This document shows, piece after piece, positions 1 through 8,751 of a stretch of 64,000 nucleotides of DNA; the first letter of the stretch is position 1, and each line of letters starts with the position of its first letter. Location: the NCBI RefSeq assembly GCF_021049245.1, contig NZ_CP088020.1, forward strand, positions 2,424,001 through 2,488,000, given 5' to 3'. The stretch is from Radiobacillus kanasensis (GTDB taxonomy: Bacteria > Bacillota > Bacilli > Bacillales > Amphibacillaceae). A program made the position numbers and the translations under genes. The notes under the pieces were generated by a model. That model was given only the letters and a program-made list of their open reading frames with translations, was not told the origin of the DNA and ran no database searches.

Positions 1-354
1 TAAGTACGTCACATCATAGCCCTGTCCTTCCAACGCTTTACACGTTTCCAAAACAGATGGGTGCTCGATTCTTGATGTAATAATATGTTTCCCTCTATTT
101 ACATGCTCATAAGCAATACCTTTAATGGCGGTGTTATTCCCCTCTGTTCCACCAGATGTAAAGACGATTTCTTCCTCTTTCACCTGCAATAACTGAGCAG
201 CTTGCCGTTTTGCAGCAGACAACAACTGCTCCGCTTCCGTACCTAATTGGTGAATAGAGGATGGATTTCCAAAATACGTTGTGGAAACCTGGTGAAAGCT
301 ATCAAGCACTTCTTTATAAGGTTTTGTGGTTGCACTATTATCTAAATAAATCAT
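1..354 (-). CDS. nifZ: Cysteine desulfurase (NifS/IscS family), N-terminal part, cut by window edge
   Basis: The minus-strand frame opens with ATG at 354 and stays open to base 1 (118 codons). It begins MIYLDNSATTKP and continues with the aminotransferase class V pattern, including FGNPSSIHQLG and the segment FTSGGTEGNN that contacts pyridoxal phosphate. Family knowledge: a PLP enzyme that takes sulfur from cysteine for 4-thiouridine or Fe-S assembly. Its position directly downstream of ezrA matches nifZ of Bacillus, where it partners with thiI for tRNA thiolation; thiI would lie outside the window. The catalytic cysteine and PLP lysine lie beyond the window, so activity cannot be checked here. 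Confidence 0.92.
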   Translation of the reverse strand, partial: MIYLDNSATTKPYKEVLDSFHQVSTTYFGNPSSIHQLGTEAEQLLSAAKRQAAQLLQVKEEEIVFTSGGTEGNNTAIKGIAYEHVNRGKHIITSRIEHPSVLETCKALEGQGYDVTYL

Positions 355-453
355 GTTTATTCTCCTATCAAACACGTATGCCAATTACTAATATTATCAC
401 ACTTTCTTTCCTATTGTTATGAAAATACTTGGCCCTCATTACACAGATGGATG

Positions 454-480
454 AAAAAAACCACATCACTAGGATGTGGC
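454..480 (-). terminator. Rho-independent terminator after ezrA
   Basis: Seven-base inverted repeat CCACATC/GATGTGG with a short loop, followed on the minus strand by a run of seven T. It lies immediately after the ezrA stop codon, so ezrA is separated from the downstream desulfurase gene. Confidence 0.85.
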
Positions 481-482
481 TT

Positions 483-2183
483 CTAAGAACTCGTTAGTTC
501 ACTATATTTTCTTTCCTCTAAACGTTTAATTGCATCAGGGTCTACTTCTTTAAGAGCTTGTACAGCTTGTTCTAAAGCATTTTCATATTCATAATTCCGG
601 AACATTTTTTCTGCTTCTAACAACTTTGCCGCCAATATAGCATGCTGACTTCGATAACGGTTTGCGTATTGAATGACTAATTCAACTAACTCCGCCTGTT
701 CCAGCAACAGGTTGGTTTGCTCCATAACAGCGTTCACAGCTTTCTCCGCAGCATCCAAGGAATGCTGTACTTCTCCCATGTCTAACGGCTGTTTTGCTAA
801 GTTAGATAATACTTTTTCTAGTTTTTCGCTACCTTCTGTTAATAAGCCCCAAACATAAGAAGGAACACCTGGGATGTTACTCTTCTTTAACTTTCGATTC
901 GTATCAAAGAGTTGCTTGCGCATTTCATGGACTTTTCCCTTTGCTTCTAGCTCGTCTTTTCGTAACGTACGAATTTGTTCCTTATATTCTGTATGTCTTA
1001 GTTGTAATTCTTCTAAGTCCTTAGAGCTTACTTCTAACGCATCTCTCATCGAAACAAAGGTTGCCTTATCACTTTGCATTTCTTCTTTTATTTCCTCAAA
1101 TTGATTACGGATAGATTGCATCCACTTCTCTAGGCTCAAATGGGATTCTAAGTCACTATCTTCAAAATAATAAGTATGTTGTAAGCTTTCAATTTCATCT
1201 TTTGTTTCTTGGAAATCCTTTAAAGAATCCTCAATCAGTTTTTCATAACTTGGGAAATGCTTCTCTACAAAGTTTTTCGATAGCGCTTCTTTTTCTAAAA
1301 GCTGATACATTTCTTTTAATCGTTGATCAATGTGTTCGGATACTTCAATCGCATCACTCATATTTCCTTTTTCAAGATCAAGAACAGAAGCGACCAATCT
1401 CTCTTGGAACTTGTGGAGTTCCTTTTCAAACCCCATTTGTTCAATGCGATATCCTTCTTCTTTCATGTCCTTCAGCCCAGCAAAAAGGTCATCAATTTGT
1501 GTCGGTAATGTTTGTTTACAGCTCTTGTAGATCTCTGGGAACACTTCCATTTCGTATTCCACTTTTTCTAGATGTTCTTTTAAGTCATCTACAATGACTT
1601 GTGCTTCTGTGTAATCTCCAGAATCAGTTAGATCAAAGTATTGTTGTAGCTTACCATCTAACTCATCAAATTCCACTTCAAAACGAATCTCGGCTTTTCC
1701 ATATTGGAAACGATTTTGAATCATCATTTTACGAAGTTCTTTTATACGAGGTTGAATATCTTCAATTTCTTGTCTCGTATGTTGCTCTGCCTCCATTAAT
1801 TGGTCAACCTCGGCAAAAATTTGTTCAATGCTCTTTTCGATTCGTCCTAAAATCTCATTCACCGCACGAAGATTTTTCTTCGCAGTAGATATACGATATC
1901 GATCCGCCGCTTCCTCAGCATCTAACAAGTACTCTTCAATATCCGGTAGTTCTCTCGTAAGAATGAGTTCCCATCTATCCTTCCATGATTCGAACTTATC
2001 TTGCGTTTCCCCTGATAAATTAAGGTCTTTAACTCGAGATAATTCAGAAGTTACATTGCGATTCATAATATCCATTTTCCAGTTTTCTAATCGATCGACT
2101 TCATCATATACTCTTTTTCTTAAAATCAATCCTACTACGATTAGCGCAATTAAAAAGAGTATAAATCCAATGATATAAGCCAT
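483..2183 (-). CDS. ezrA: Septation ring formation regulator EzrA
   Basis: 566 residues, the usual EzrA length. One N-terminal membrane helix (about residues 3-21, IIGFILFLIALIVVGLIL) is followed by a long, charged, heptad-rich coiled-coil region that fills the rest of the protein, as in the spectrin-like EzrA cytoplasmic domain. Family knowledge: membrane-anchored negative regulator of FtsZ ring assembly and partner of PBP1 and SepF at the division site in Firmicutes. Neighbours refZ and nifZ are in the same order as in B. subtilis. A ribosome-binding site (AGGAGGC) lies just upstream of the ATG. Confidence 0.96.
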   Translation of the reverse strand: MAYIIGFILFLIALIVVGLILRKRVYDEVDRLENWKMDIMNRNVTSELSRVKDLNLSGETQDKFESWKDRWELILTRELPDIEEYLLDAEEAADRYRISTAKKNLRAVNEILGRIEKSIEQIFAEVDQLMEAEQHTRQEIEDIQPRIKELRKMMIQNRFQYGKAEIRFEVEFDELDGKLQQYFDLTDSGDYTEAQVIVDDLKEHLEKVEYEMEVFPEIYKSCKQTLPTQIDDLFAGLKDMKEEGYRIEQMGFEKELHKFQERLVASVLDLEKGNMSDAIEVSEHIDQRLKEMYQLLEKEALSKNFVEKHFPSYEKLIEDSLKDFQETKDEIESLQHTYYFEDSDLESHLSLEKWMQSIRNQFEEIKEEMQSDKATFVSMRDALEVSSKDLEELQLRHTEYKEQIRTLRKDELEAKGKVHEMRKQLFDTNRKLKKSNIPGVPSYVWGLLTEGSEKLEKVLSNLAKQPLDMGEVQHSLDAAEKAVNAVMEQTNLLLEQAELVELVIQYANRYRSQHAILAAKLLEAEKMFRNYEYENALEQAVQALKEVDPDAIKRLEERKYSELTSS

Positions 2184-2483
2184 AAAAAGCCTCCTATCAG
2201 CACGTACTTATCTATAAGGATCATTCGTAAATTGAATTATTATAATACCACTATGATACCATGTTCCCTACCTTTTTTGGCTATATTTTTTCAAATAAAT
2301 TTAAGAACTGACAAAAACTATCAAGCATTCGTTTTATTTGCGGGATTTTTGTCGAAATTATCCCTAAAAAAAATGCATAGAAACTTCGGGAAGTCACGCT
2401 TTTAGTCACGGGTTGACCACTAGTCTCACTTAACTTAGATTCAAATTCTTCTTGCTGAAGTTTTGTACTTTCTTAATGCGAGA
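2184..2483. other. ezrA upstream region
   Basis: About 300 bases between ezrA and the refZ terminator. It is AT-rich; on the minus strand a TATAAT-like hexamer (around 2236-2241) about 50 bases before ezrA could be its -10 box, but no convincing -35 box is seen. No open frame with a ribosome-binding site is visible. Confidence 0.4.
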
Positions 2484-2521
2484 AAAAAACAAGCTTCTCT
2501 ATTTCTAGAGAATACTTGTTC
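2484..2521 (-). terminator. Terminator after refZ
   Basis: On the minus strand an imperfect inverted repeat (AACAAG..TTCTCT / AGAGAA..CTTGTT) immediately after the refZ stop is followed by TTTTTTTC. It makes refZ a separate transcription unit from ezrA. Confidence 0.75.
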
Positions 2522-2523
2522 TC

Positions 2524-3141
2524 TCAGCCTTCTTCCCGTTTTTTTGTCACGAAATCTAACCATTGATGTACGGTATGGGAGTACCTCGTGATAAATAAAT
2601 CTTGTGACTGATCCCAGGTGACTTGTTCCCTCCACTCATTAGCAGTCATTTGCGGTGTAATAAGCAACCCTTTTAATTGTAGGAGAAAAAATTGCCTATC
2701 TATTTCGGAATGATTTGTCCCTTCGACTGCTTTTTCAAACACAGACTTAATGAGATGATTTTCTTTAGCCAAGTAAGTAACCATTAATTCTCGAACAAAA
2801 ACGGAGTCTATCGTTAATTCTCTTTGTATAAAACAAGTAAATTGATGTCTTTTTTGCTTATACTGTATAATGAACGAAACCATTTGTTTCAATCTTTCTA
2901 ATGAAGGAGATTGTTCGGTTTGTTGCGTGATGGCTTCTAACTCTTTTAGGTAACTTTCATAATACGTTACCACTGCAGATTCTAACAAACCTTGTTTACT
3001 ATTAAAGTAATAGTTTATTAGGGAAACATTGACATCTGCCTTTTTCGCAATATCACGAACAGAAGTGCCATGATATCCTTTGGCATAAAACAATTGACAA
3101 GCAGCATCCATCACTTTTTGCCTTGTTACATTGTTTTTCAT
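2524..3141 (-). CDS. refZ: TetR-family regulator of FtsZ (RefZ/YttP)
   Basis: 205 residues from the ATG at 3141, chosen because AAGGAG lies 9 bases upstream; the frame can be opened slightly farther at TTG 3150 but there the ribosome site would overlap. Residues 5-50 form a TetR helix-turn-helix (GTSVRDIAKKADVNVSLINY). The rest is an all-helical ligand/dimer domain with no recognisable ligand site. Family knowledge: in B. subtilis RefZ (YttP) binds motifs near the origin and tunes FtsZ ring position at sporulation. Orthology is inferred from length and from its position between ezrA and msrC, which is the B. subtilis arrangement. Confidence 0.85.
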   Translation of the reverse strand: MKNNVTRQKVMDAACQLFYAKGYHGTSVRDIAKKADVNVSLINYYFNSKQGLLESAVVTYYESYLKELEAITQQTEQSPSLERLKQMVSFIIQYKQKRHQFTCFIQRELTIDSVFVRELMVTYLAKENHLIKSVFEKAVEGTNHSEIDRQFFLLQLKGLLITPQMTANEWREQVTWDQSQDLFITRYSHTVHQWLDFVTKKREEG

Positions 3142-3275
3142 CTTCTTCAACTCCTTATATCACTTTTTACGACATTGATGTACGGAGTCCTGCAAGATTC
3201 GCTCGTCAATTATCGAGCCTCTAGCAAAGAACTAGAAAGATTTTTGTCGTTTTTTCACTAAAGGGAGGGGTTACA

Positions 3276-3761
3276 TTGTTTAAAACAGAAAGCTACAGCG
3301 GTTCAACAGAAAAAGATTATCAATTATTGCTTAAACAATTAGAGGCGATTGTTATGGATGAGTCCGACACTATTGCTAATTTGTCCAATGCCTCTGCACT
3401 TCTAAATCAATTTTTAGATGAAGTAAACTGGGTAGGCTTCTACATCTGGAAGGATGAAGAAGATGAGCTTGTACTCGGACCTTTCCAAGGTCTGCCAGCG
3501 TGCAATCGTATCAAATCTGGACGCGGGGTTTGTGGAACATCATTTGAAAAACAGGAATCCGTCCGTGTAGAGGACGTTAATCAATTCCCTGGTCACATCG
3601 CCTGTGATGCGGCAAGCCAGTCCGAGATCGTTATCCCCATTATAAAGGATGGAGTAGGATATGGGGTACTAGACATTGATAGTCCCATTACAAATCGATT
3701 TGATGAAGTAGATCAGAAGTATTTAGAACAATTTGTAGAAGTGTTGAAGAAATATATCTAA
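3276..3761 (+). CDS. msrC: Free methionine-(R)-sulfoxide reductase (GAF domain)
   Basis: 161 residues, a single GAF domain, TTG start with AAAGGGAGGGG upstream. The three family cysteines are present at residues 76 (GLPACNRI), 86 (GRGVCGTS) and 110 (GHIACDAAS); the last is in the catalytic block of fRMsr enzymes. It reduces free, not protein-bound, methionine-R-sulfoxide using thioredoxin. Corresponds to B. subtilis ytsP, which lies beside yttP/refZ as here. It is divergent from refZ and ends in its own terminator. Confidence 0.93.
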   Translation: MFKTESYSGSTEKDYQLLLKQLEAIVMDESDTIANLSNASALLNQFLDEVNWVGFYIWKDEEDELVLGPFQGLPACNRIKSGRGVCGTSFEKQESVRVEDVNQFPGHIACDAASQSEIVIPIIKDGVGYGVLDIDSPITNRFDEVDQKYLEQFVEVLKKYI

Positions 3762-3764
3762 TGT

Positions 3765-3793
3765 AAAAGACTTGGTTTCTCCAAGTCTTTTCT
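3765..3793 (+). terminator. Terminator after msrC
   Basis: Eleven-base perfect inverted repeat AAAAGACTTGG/CCAAGTCTTTT with a five-base loop, followed by a T-rich stretch, directly after the msrC stop. Confidence 0.88.
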
Positions 3794-3814
3794 TTATGCT
3801 TAAAGCATTCACTG

Positions 3815-3843
3815 TTGACACAGCCTTCTATAAATTTTATAAT
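3815..3843 (+). promoter_or_regulatory. Sigma-A promoter of rpsD
   Basis: Consensus -35 TTGACA (3815-3820), exactly 17 bases, consensus -10 TATAAT (3838-3843). This near-perfect match fits a ribosomal protein gene. Transcription would start near 3850. Confidence 0.9.
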
Positions 3844-3849
3844 GTTCTT

Positions 3850-4042
3850 TGTGTAATGAAAAGGTAGCCTATGTGAACCACCGTTAGTATCATTTTGTTC
3901 CTTATTGGCAAAGGCCAATAAAGGTGTATCGTGTAACTCTCTGCTGCTGGAGCGATGGTGCATAAAAACAAAATGACTTATGGAATAGGAACACACTGTC
4001 TTTTTTTATGCAAATCTTATATATAAAAGGAGAAGATGTACA
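3850..4042 (+). promoter_or_regulatory. rpsD leader, candidate S4 autoregulatory structure
   Basis: About 190 untranslated bases precede rpsD. A perfect 6-bp stem with tetraloop (ATTGGC 3904-3909 / GCCAAT 3914-3919) is visible. In Bacillus the S4 protein binds its own rpsD leader and represses translation; a leader this long in the same position is consistent with that, but the pseudoknot was not modelled here. Ribosome-binding site AAAGGAGA at 4026-4033. Confidence 0.55.
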
Positions 4043-4645
4043 ATGTCTCGCTATACAGGTCCTGTATGGAAGAAGTCTCGTCGTCTTGGTATTTCTTTAA
4101 CTGGTACTGGCAAAGAGTTAGACAAACGCCCTTACCCACCTGGACAACATGGTCCAAACCAACGTAAGAAAATATCAGAATATGGTTTACAACAACAAGA
4201 AAAACAAAAGCTTCGTTTCATGTACGGAATTAACGAACGTCAATTCCGCAATTTATTTGAAACAGCTGGTAAAATGAAAGGTATTCACGGTGAAAACTTC
4301 ATGATTCTTCTTGAATCCCGTTTGGATAACCTTGTTTACCGTCTAGGTCTTGCACGTACTCGTAGACAAGCTCGTCAGCTTGTTAACCACGGTCACGTAA
4401 CTGTAGATGGAGGTCGTGTTGACATCCCATCTTACCGTGTAGCACCTGGTCAAGTAATTGGTCTACGTGAAAAATCTCGTAACCTAGATATCGTGAAAGA
4501 ATCTGTAGAAGCTAATAACTTCGTACCAGATTACGTAACGTTCAACGAAGATAGCCTAGAAGGTACTTACACTCGTCTTCCAGAGCGTTCTGAATTACCT
4601 GCTGAGATCAACGAAGCTCTTATCGTTGAGTTCTATTCACGTTAA
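4043..4645 (+). CDS. rpsD: 30S ribosomal protein S4
   Basis: 200 residues, full length. The N-terminal S4 part ([16 protein letters not shown]) is followed by the S4 RNA-binding fold around residues 92-150 ([25 protein letters not shown]) and the conserved [23 protein letters not shown] end. No zinc-binding cysteines (C- version of S4). Primary 16S rRNA binder in 30S assembly and a translational repressor of its own message. Monocistronic, with its own promoter and terminator. Confidence 0.99.
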   Translation: MSRYTGPVWKKSRRLGISLTGTGKELDKRPYPPGQHGPNQRKKISEYGLQQQEKQKLRFMYGINERQFRNLFETAGKMKGIHGENFMILLESRLDNLVYRLGLARTRRQARQLVNHGHVTVDGGRVDIPSYRVAPGQVIGLREKSRNLDIVKESVEANNFVPDYVTFNEDSLEGTYTRLPERSELPAEINEALIVEFYSR

Positions 4646-4657
4646 TAGACATAAGCC

Positions 4658-4688
4658 AACCCCCAAGATGTTCATCTTGGGGGTTTTA
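4658..4688 (+). terminator. Terminator after rpsD
   Basis: Ten-base stem CCCCCAAGAT/ATCTTGGGGG with a four-base loop followed by TTTTAGTTT. The minus strand hairpin may also help stop the converging sulfur operon, although its T run is poor. Confidence 0.88.
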
Positions 4689-4696
4689 GTTTATAT

Positions 4697-5479
4697 TCAT
4701 TCTTCTATAGGTTGTAGTTTCTTAGAAGAAAACATCAGGTTCTGACTCTCATCGTGGATAAATGGAAAAGACCACGACTCCCGTACTCGATCTACCACAG
4801 CTTGCTTCATAATCGGATGATCTCCTAGCGGTGAACAAAGCATAATTCCTTTATGAGAGAGTGGAGCCATTTCTTCTTGCATCGAACGTATCAATAATCC
4901 GTCAAACCATAAATAAGGCAAAACGATAATAGAAGTGTTTCTGGAGCTTGCCTCGGCAAGTGCATCCTCAAAGGAAGGCTTGATTGCTGCTAGAAAACAG
5001 GTTCTTATTTGAAAGGAAACACGTCTTCTTAGTTTGTCAGCAATTCTATTGATATCAACTTTTGTTTCTGGATGATAGCTTCCTCTCCCTACTAACAATA
5101 CGAGTGCTTTTGTATTTTGTTCCACTTGATTCAGTCTTTCTTCTAATACATCTATTATCCTTTCTTGCACACCTATTGGACGACCGTATGAAAAGGTAAC
5201 GGTTGGGTAGTGTTGCTGCAAACTATGAATGACCAATGGAATATCATAATAGGCATGAGTAGCGCTTAACAATAAAAGAGGAACAACGGAAATCTTTGTT
5301 GCGCCTTGTTTAACAAGAGATGCCACACCTTCTTCCATGGAAGGGCTTGAAATCTCCAAAAAACAGATTTCTTGTAGTGGTACATCAATACGTGGTTCAA
5401 TGCCTTTCACAAATTGAATAACTTCCTCTTTTCCTTTTTGTACACGTGTTCCATGCCCAACATATAATATTGCTTTCAA
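4697..5479 (-). CDS. sirB: Sirohydrochlorin ferrochelatase
   Basis: 260 residues, CbiX/SirB family. Starts at TTG 5479 with GAGGGGGAGA upstream. The first half holds the chelatase pattern ILYVGHGTR (catalytic His) and the matching second-half LVGRGSYHPE segment, the typical tandem half-domain arrangement. It inserts Fe2+ into sirohydrochlorin to give siroheme, the cofactor of the CysI sulfite reductase encoded in the same operon. Only 15 bases separate it from the methyltransferase gene. Last gene of the operon. The precorrin-2 dehydrogenase (SirC/YlnF) that usually sits beside it is absent here. Confidence 0.9.
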   Translation of the reverse strand: MKAILYVGHGTRVQKGKEEVIQFVKGIEPRIDVPLQEICFLEISSPSMEEGVASLVKQGATKISVVPLLLLSATHAYYDIPLVIHSLQQHYPTVTFSYGRPIGVQERIIDVLEERLNQVEQNTKALVLLVGRGSYHPETKVDINRIADKLRRRVSFQIRTCFLAAIKPSFEDALAEASSRNTSIIVLPYLWFDGLLIRSMQEEMAPLSHKGIMLCSPLGDHPIMKQAVVDRVRESWSFPFIHDESQNLMFSSKKLQPIEE

Positions 5480-5494
5480 TGGTCTCCCCCTCGA

Positions 5495-6271
5495 TTAAAT
5501 GACAATAGTGTTCTGTTTGTGCTCATCTACTCCTTTGCTTTCTTCAAACCATTGCAATTGCTCACGTAAACGGACAACCTCCCCTATCACTATCATGGCT
5601 GGATTTTGTATGTGATCCACTTGATGGGAGATATCCGTTAATGTTCCTGTAATTGTTTTTTGATCACTCCTTGTTCCCCATTGAATAATGCCAACTGGAG
5701 TTAACGCATTCATCCCATGGGCAAGTAACCTTTGACATATCACGGGCAATTTTTTCACTCCCATATAGATACAAAGGGTCTCCACATTTTCCACTAAATG
5801 TGTCCAGTATTGTGCCGTCTCGTGTTCCGGATTAAATCCAGAAATAAACGTAACAGAAGAGCTAAGATTACGGTGTGTCAACGGAATACCTGCATAGGCT
5901 GGAGCGGCGATTCCCGATGTTATGCCAGGTACAATTTCAAAAGGGATCCCTTGTGCTTGCAGGGCAAGTGCTTCTTCTCCACCTCTTCCAAAAATAAACG
6001 GATCTCCACCTTTAAGCCGTACTACATTTTTGTTCTCTTGCGCAAATTGACACAGTAAAAGATTAATATTATCCTGACGTAATGCGCTTTCCCCAGGCTT
6101 TTTTCCACAATAAATCAGTTCAGCACTCGGTTTCGCATAGCCTAATAGTTCCTTATTTACTAGCCGATCATACAGGATAAGATCTGCTTCCTTAATGGTT
6201 CTTAATCCTTTAAGCGTTAGCAATTCCGGATCTCCTGGTCCAGCTCCTACCAAATATACTTTCCCCAACAT
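5495..6271 (-). CDS. cobA: Uroporphyrinogen-III C-methyltransferase
   Basis: 258 residues from ATG 6271, chosen because AAAGGGAGGGATC lies just upstream; an earlier in-frame ATG at 6304 lies inside the preceding gene. The start MLGKVYLVGAGPGDPELLTLKG is the SAM-binding signature, with GGDPFIFGRGGEE and GIPLTHR further on. It methylates uroporphyrinogen III twice to precorrin-2, the first step toward siroheme. Corresponds to B. subtilis YlnD, which is also next to the sirohydrochlorin chelatase and linked to the sulfate operon. It lacks the dehydrogenase/chelatase fusion seen in enterobacterial CysG. Confidence 0.93.
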   Translation of the reverse strand: MLGKVYLVGAGPGDPELLTLKGLRTIKEADLILYDRLVNKELLGYAKPSAELIYCGKKPGESALRQDNINLLLCQFAQENKNVVRLKGGDPFIFGRGGEEALALQAQGIPFEIVPGITSGIAAPAYAGIPLTHRNLSSSVTFISGFNPEHETAQYWTHLVENVETLCIYMGVKKLPVICQRLLAHGMNALTPVGIIQWGTRSDQKTITGTLTDISHQVDHIQNPAMIVIGEVVRLREQLQWFEESKGVDEHKQNTIVI

Positions 6272-6288
6272 GATCCCTCCCTTTTTCT

Positions 6289-8085
6289 TTATAAACCCAT
6301 CCAATAAACGGTCGCTATCGTGCTTAGCATTACGATCAAACTTAAAGGAAGTCCGACCTTAAAAAAATCGACGAATTTGTATCCCCCCGGATGATACACG
6401 ATTAAATTGGTTTGATATCCAATCGGTGATAAAAAACTAGCAGATGCACCAATGGTAATAAGGACTAGAAAAGCTAATGGATCTTCTCCTAACTGGTTCG
6501 CTGCCTCAACAGCAATGGGAAACATAAAAACAGCTGCCGCATTGTTCGTGATGATTTCTGTAAACACGACCGTTATGAAGTATAGAAAAATATACACTCC
6601 TAAGTCGCCTAGTGGAATAGAAAGCTTTATCAAATAACTGGCTATCCAATCTGCCGCACCGGTCTTAAACAGGGCGGTGCCAATACCGAATGAACTAGCG
6701 ATTAAGAGTAGTACGTGAAAATGGACAAACTCTTTTGCTTCATGAAAGGATACAATTTTGAATAACAGATAAAGCACAACAGTCATACTCATTGCTTTAA
6801 ACATCGACAATACATCCAAGCTAACCAAAATAATCATGATGGTAAAGATCAAGGCAGTCAACAATGGGCGGGTTGCGTTCACTTTTTCTACCAACGGGTG
6901 ATCTTCGACTGGGGATACGAAATAAAAGTCATTCGAATAAGTCGTACGTTTTTCAAAATCATTTCCCGTTAGGAGCAAAAGGGTGTCCCCCGGCCGTAAA
7001 ACGATATCACCAATTTTACTTTCGATATGTACATTGTCGCGATGGACAGCCAAGACGCCTGCATCATATGTTGCCCGAAACCCCGTATCCTTGATTCTTT
7101 GATAGACAAGGGAAGATTGATGAGAAATCACAACTTCCATCAGACGATCCTGGCCATTTTGTAGCCTATCCAGGTTCACTTTTGTATCTGCTTTTAGTGT
7201 AAGACCTTTTATGTCTTGAATGTCCGCTATGTTCGATATTTTCCCTGTGAAGATAAGATGGTCATTCGCCCTTATAATGGTTCCGCCATGGACAGGATAA
7301 ATCTTTTCTTCTTTACGAATAATCGCAATTAAATAGACGCTTTCTAGATTTCTTAGCCCTGCCTCTTCCACCGTTTTGTTAATGATGGGGGTTTCTAAAA
7401 AAGGATAATTCTCTTCCACGATTGTTTCGATCAAATATTCATCGCTTTTTTCTTTCAGCGTATAATCTACATGATGATAATTAGGTAGTAGCTTGTATCC
7501 AAGTGTAACGAGGTACGTAATTCCTAAAATACACGCCGGCAAGCTGTAAATGGTCAAAGTGAATAACGAATACCCCTCTAACCCTCTTTCCAACATTAAG
7601 CCATGAATGACTAGGTTTGTCGACGTTCCCATTAATGTTAGAAGTCCCCCTAGAATAGAAGCAAAGGAAAGGGGGATGAGGAACTTGGATGGAGAAATGT
7701 TATGATCCATGCACCATTTGCGAACAATCGGTGTAAGTGTTGCCACGATAGGCGTATTATTTAGAAAAGCGGATACTCCTGTAACCGGTATAAGTAGTCT
7801 ACTTAAGGATCGTTTTTCTTCCTTATTCTTTTTCAAGAGCTGGTACATAACGCGTTCCATAATCCCACTCTTCTGCAATGTACCCGCTACAACAAAAAGC
7901 AGACAAACCGTGAGCATTCCTTCGTTGGAGAAACCTGCAATTGCTTCCTCCGTTGTCAGTATTCCTGTTGCAAGTAGAATAATCAGTGCTATAAATACTG
8001 TCAAATCAGGACGAGCAACCTCTTTTACTAAGCAGACCATCATCGTTAGGACAACGAATAATGTAAACAACATTTCCCATGTCAT
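6289..8085 (-). CDS. SLC13/DASS-family permease with two RCK_C domains, probable sulfate transporter
   Basis: 598 residues. Two sets of hydrophobic helices (about residues 1-190 and 400-598) flank a soluble centre of about 200 residues with two TrkA-C (RCK_C) repeats (around 215-300 and 305-395). Motifs NNTPIVATL and TNNAAAVFMFPIA are the paired re-entrant loops of the DASS family. This architecture is common in permeases beside sulfate genes, so sulfate uptake is inferred from the operon; B. subtilis uses the unrelated CysP here. The gene lies 17 bases upstream of cobA and 43 after cysC, with AGGGGG before its ATG. Substrate could also be another divalent anion. Confidence 0.85.
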   Translation of the reverse strand: MTWEMLFTLFVVLTMMVCLVKEVARPDLTVFIALIILLATGILTTEEAIAGFSNEGMLTVCLLFVVAGTLQKSGIMERVMYQLLKKNKEEKRSLSRLLIPVTGVSAFLNNTPIVATLTPIVRKWCMDHNISPSKFLIPLSFASILGGLLTLMGTSTNLVIHGLMLERGLEGYSLFTLTIYSLPACILGITYLVTLGYKLLPNYHHVDYTLKEKSDEYLIETIVEENYPFLETPIINKTVEEAGLRNLESVYLIAIIRKEEKIYPVHGGTIIRANDHLIFTGKISNIADIQDIKGLTLKADTKVNLDRLQNGQDRLMEVVISHQSSLVYQRIKDTGFRATYDAGVLAVHRDNVHIESKIGDIVLRPGDTLLLLTGNDFEKRTTYSNDFYFVSPVEDHPLVEKVNATRPLLTALIFTIMIILVSLDVLSMFKAMSMTVVLYLLFKIVSFHEAKEFVHFHVLLLIASSFGIGTALFKTGAADWIASYLIKLSIPLGDLGVYIFLYFITVVFTEIITNNAAAVFMFPIAVEAANQLGEDPLAFLVLITIGASASFLSPIGYQTNLIVYHPGGYKFVDFFKVGLPLSLIVMLSTIATVYWMGL

Positions 8086-8128
8086 CCAAGTCGCCCCCTC
8101 TCTTCCGGTGGAAACATGTTCCCTTAAG

Positions 8129-8734
8129 CTAGTTTGTTATATAGTGATGGGTAATCATGTATTCCAAAATCATTTGCACCGCTTCTTGTACCGATTGGTC
8201 TTCCGTTCGAATAACTAACTCTGGTGAACGCGGTTCTTCGTATGGAGCGTCAATCCCCGTAAACCCTTTTATCTCTCCTGATCTTGCTTTTTTATATAAG
8301 CCTTTCGGATCTCGCTGTTCACAAACCTCCAAACTTGAGTCCACATAGATTTCTATAAACTCTTCTGGATCGAATAGCTCGCGAACTTGGTCACGGTCCT
8401 CACGAAAAGGGGAAATGAATGCCGCTAAGGTAATTAGACCTGCATCCACCATTAACTTAGATACTTCTCCAATTCTGCGAATATTTTCTGTTCGGTCACG
8501 TGGACTAAACCCTAAATTTTTGTTTAAACCGTGCCGGACATTGTCTCCATCTAATCGATACGTGTGAACCCCGAGTTCATATAAAGCTTTTTCCAGCTCA
8601 ACAGAAATTGTGGACTTCCCTGAACCGGAAAGGCCAGTAAACCAAAGTAAAACACTATAATGTTTTTTTAACTTTCTTCTGTCCGTCTTTGTTACCTTTG
8701 ATTCGTGCCAAACAATATGGCTAGATGTACTCAT
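8129..8734 (-). CDS. cysC: Adenylylsulfate kinase
   Basis: About 201 residues. P-loop GLSGSGKST near residue 35, then [12 protein letters not shown] and [10 protein letters not shown], the APS-binding blocks. It phosphorylates adenosine 5'-phosphosulfate to PAPS. Start taken at ATG 8734 ([12 protein letters not shown], like B. subtilis CysC); ATG 8746 is the alternative but sits too close to the GGGG ribosome site. Five bases to seventeen bases separate it from sat, so the two are translated together. Confidence 0.93.
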   Translation of the reverse strand: MSTSSHIVWHESKVTKTDRRKLKKHYSVLLWFTGLSGSGKSTISVELEKALYELGVHTYRLDGDNVRHGLNKNLGFSPRDRTENIRRIGEVSKLMVDAGLITLAAFISPFREDRDQVRELFDPEEFIEIYVDSSLEVCEQRDPKGLYKKARSGEIKGFTGIDAPYEEPRSPELVIRTEDQSVQEAVQMILEYMITHHYITN

Positions 8735-8751
8735 TTTATTTTCCATCCCCT

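Noticed and set aside
1202..1597. 131-codon plus-strand frame
   Set aside because: Antisense shadow of ezrA.
2441..2635. 64-codon minus-strand frame at the refZ end
   Set aside because: Overlaps refZ in another frame and runs through the terminator; no ribosome site.
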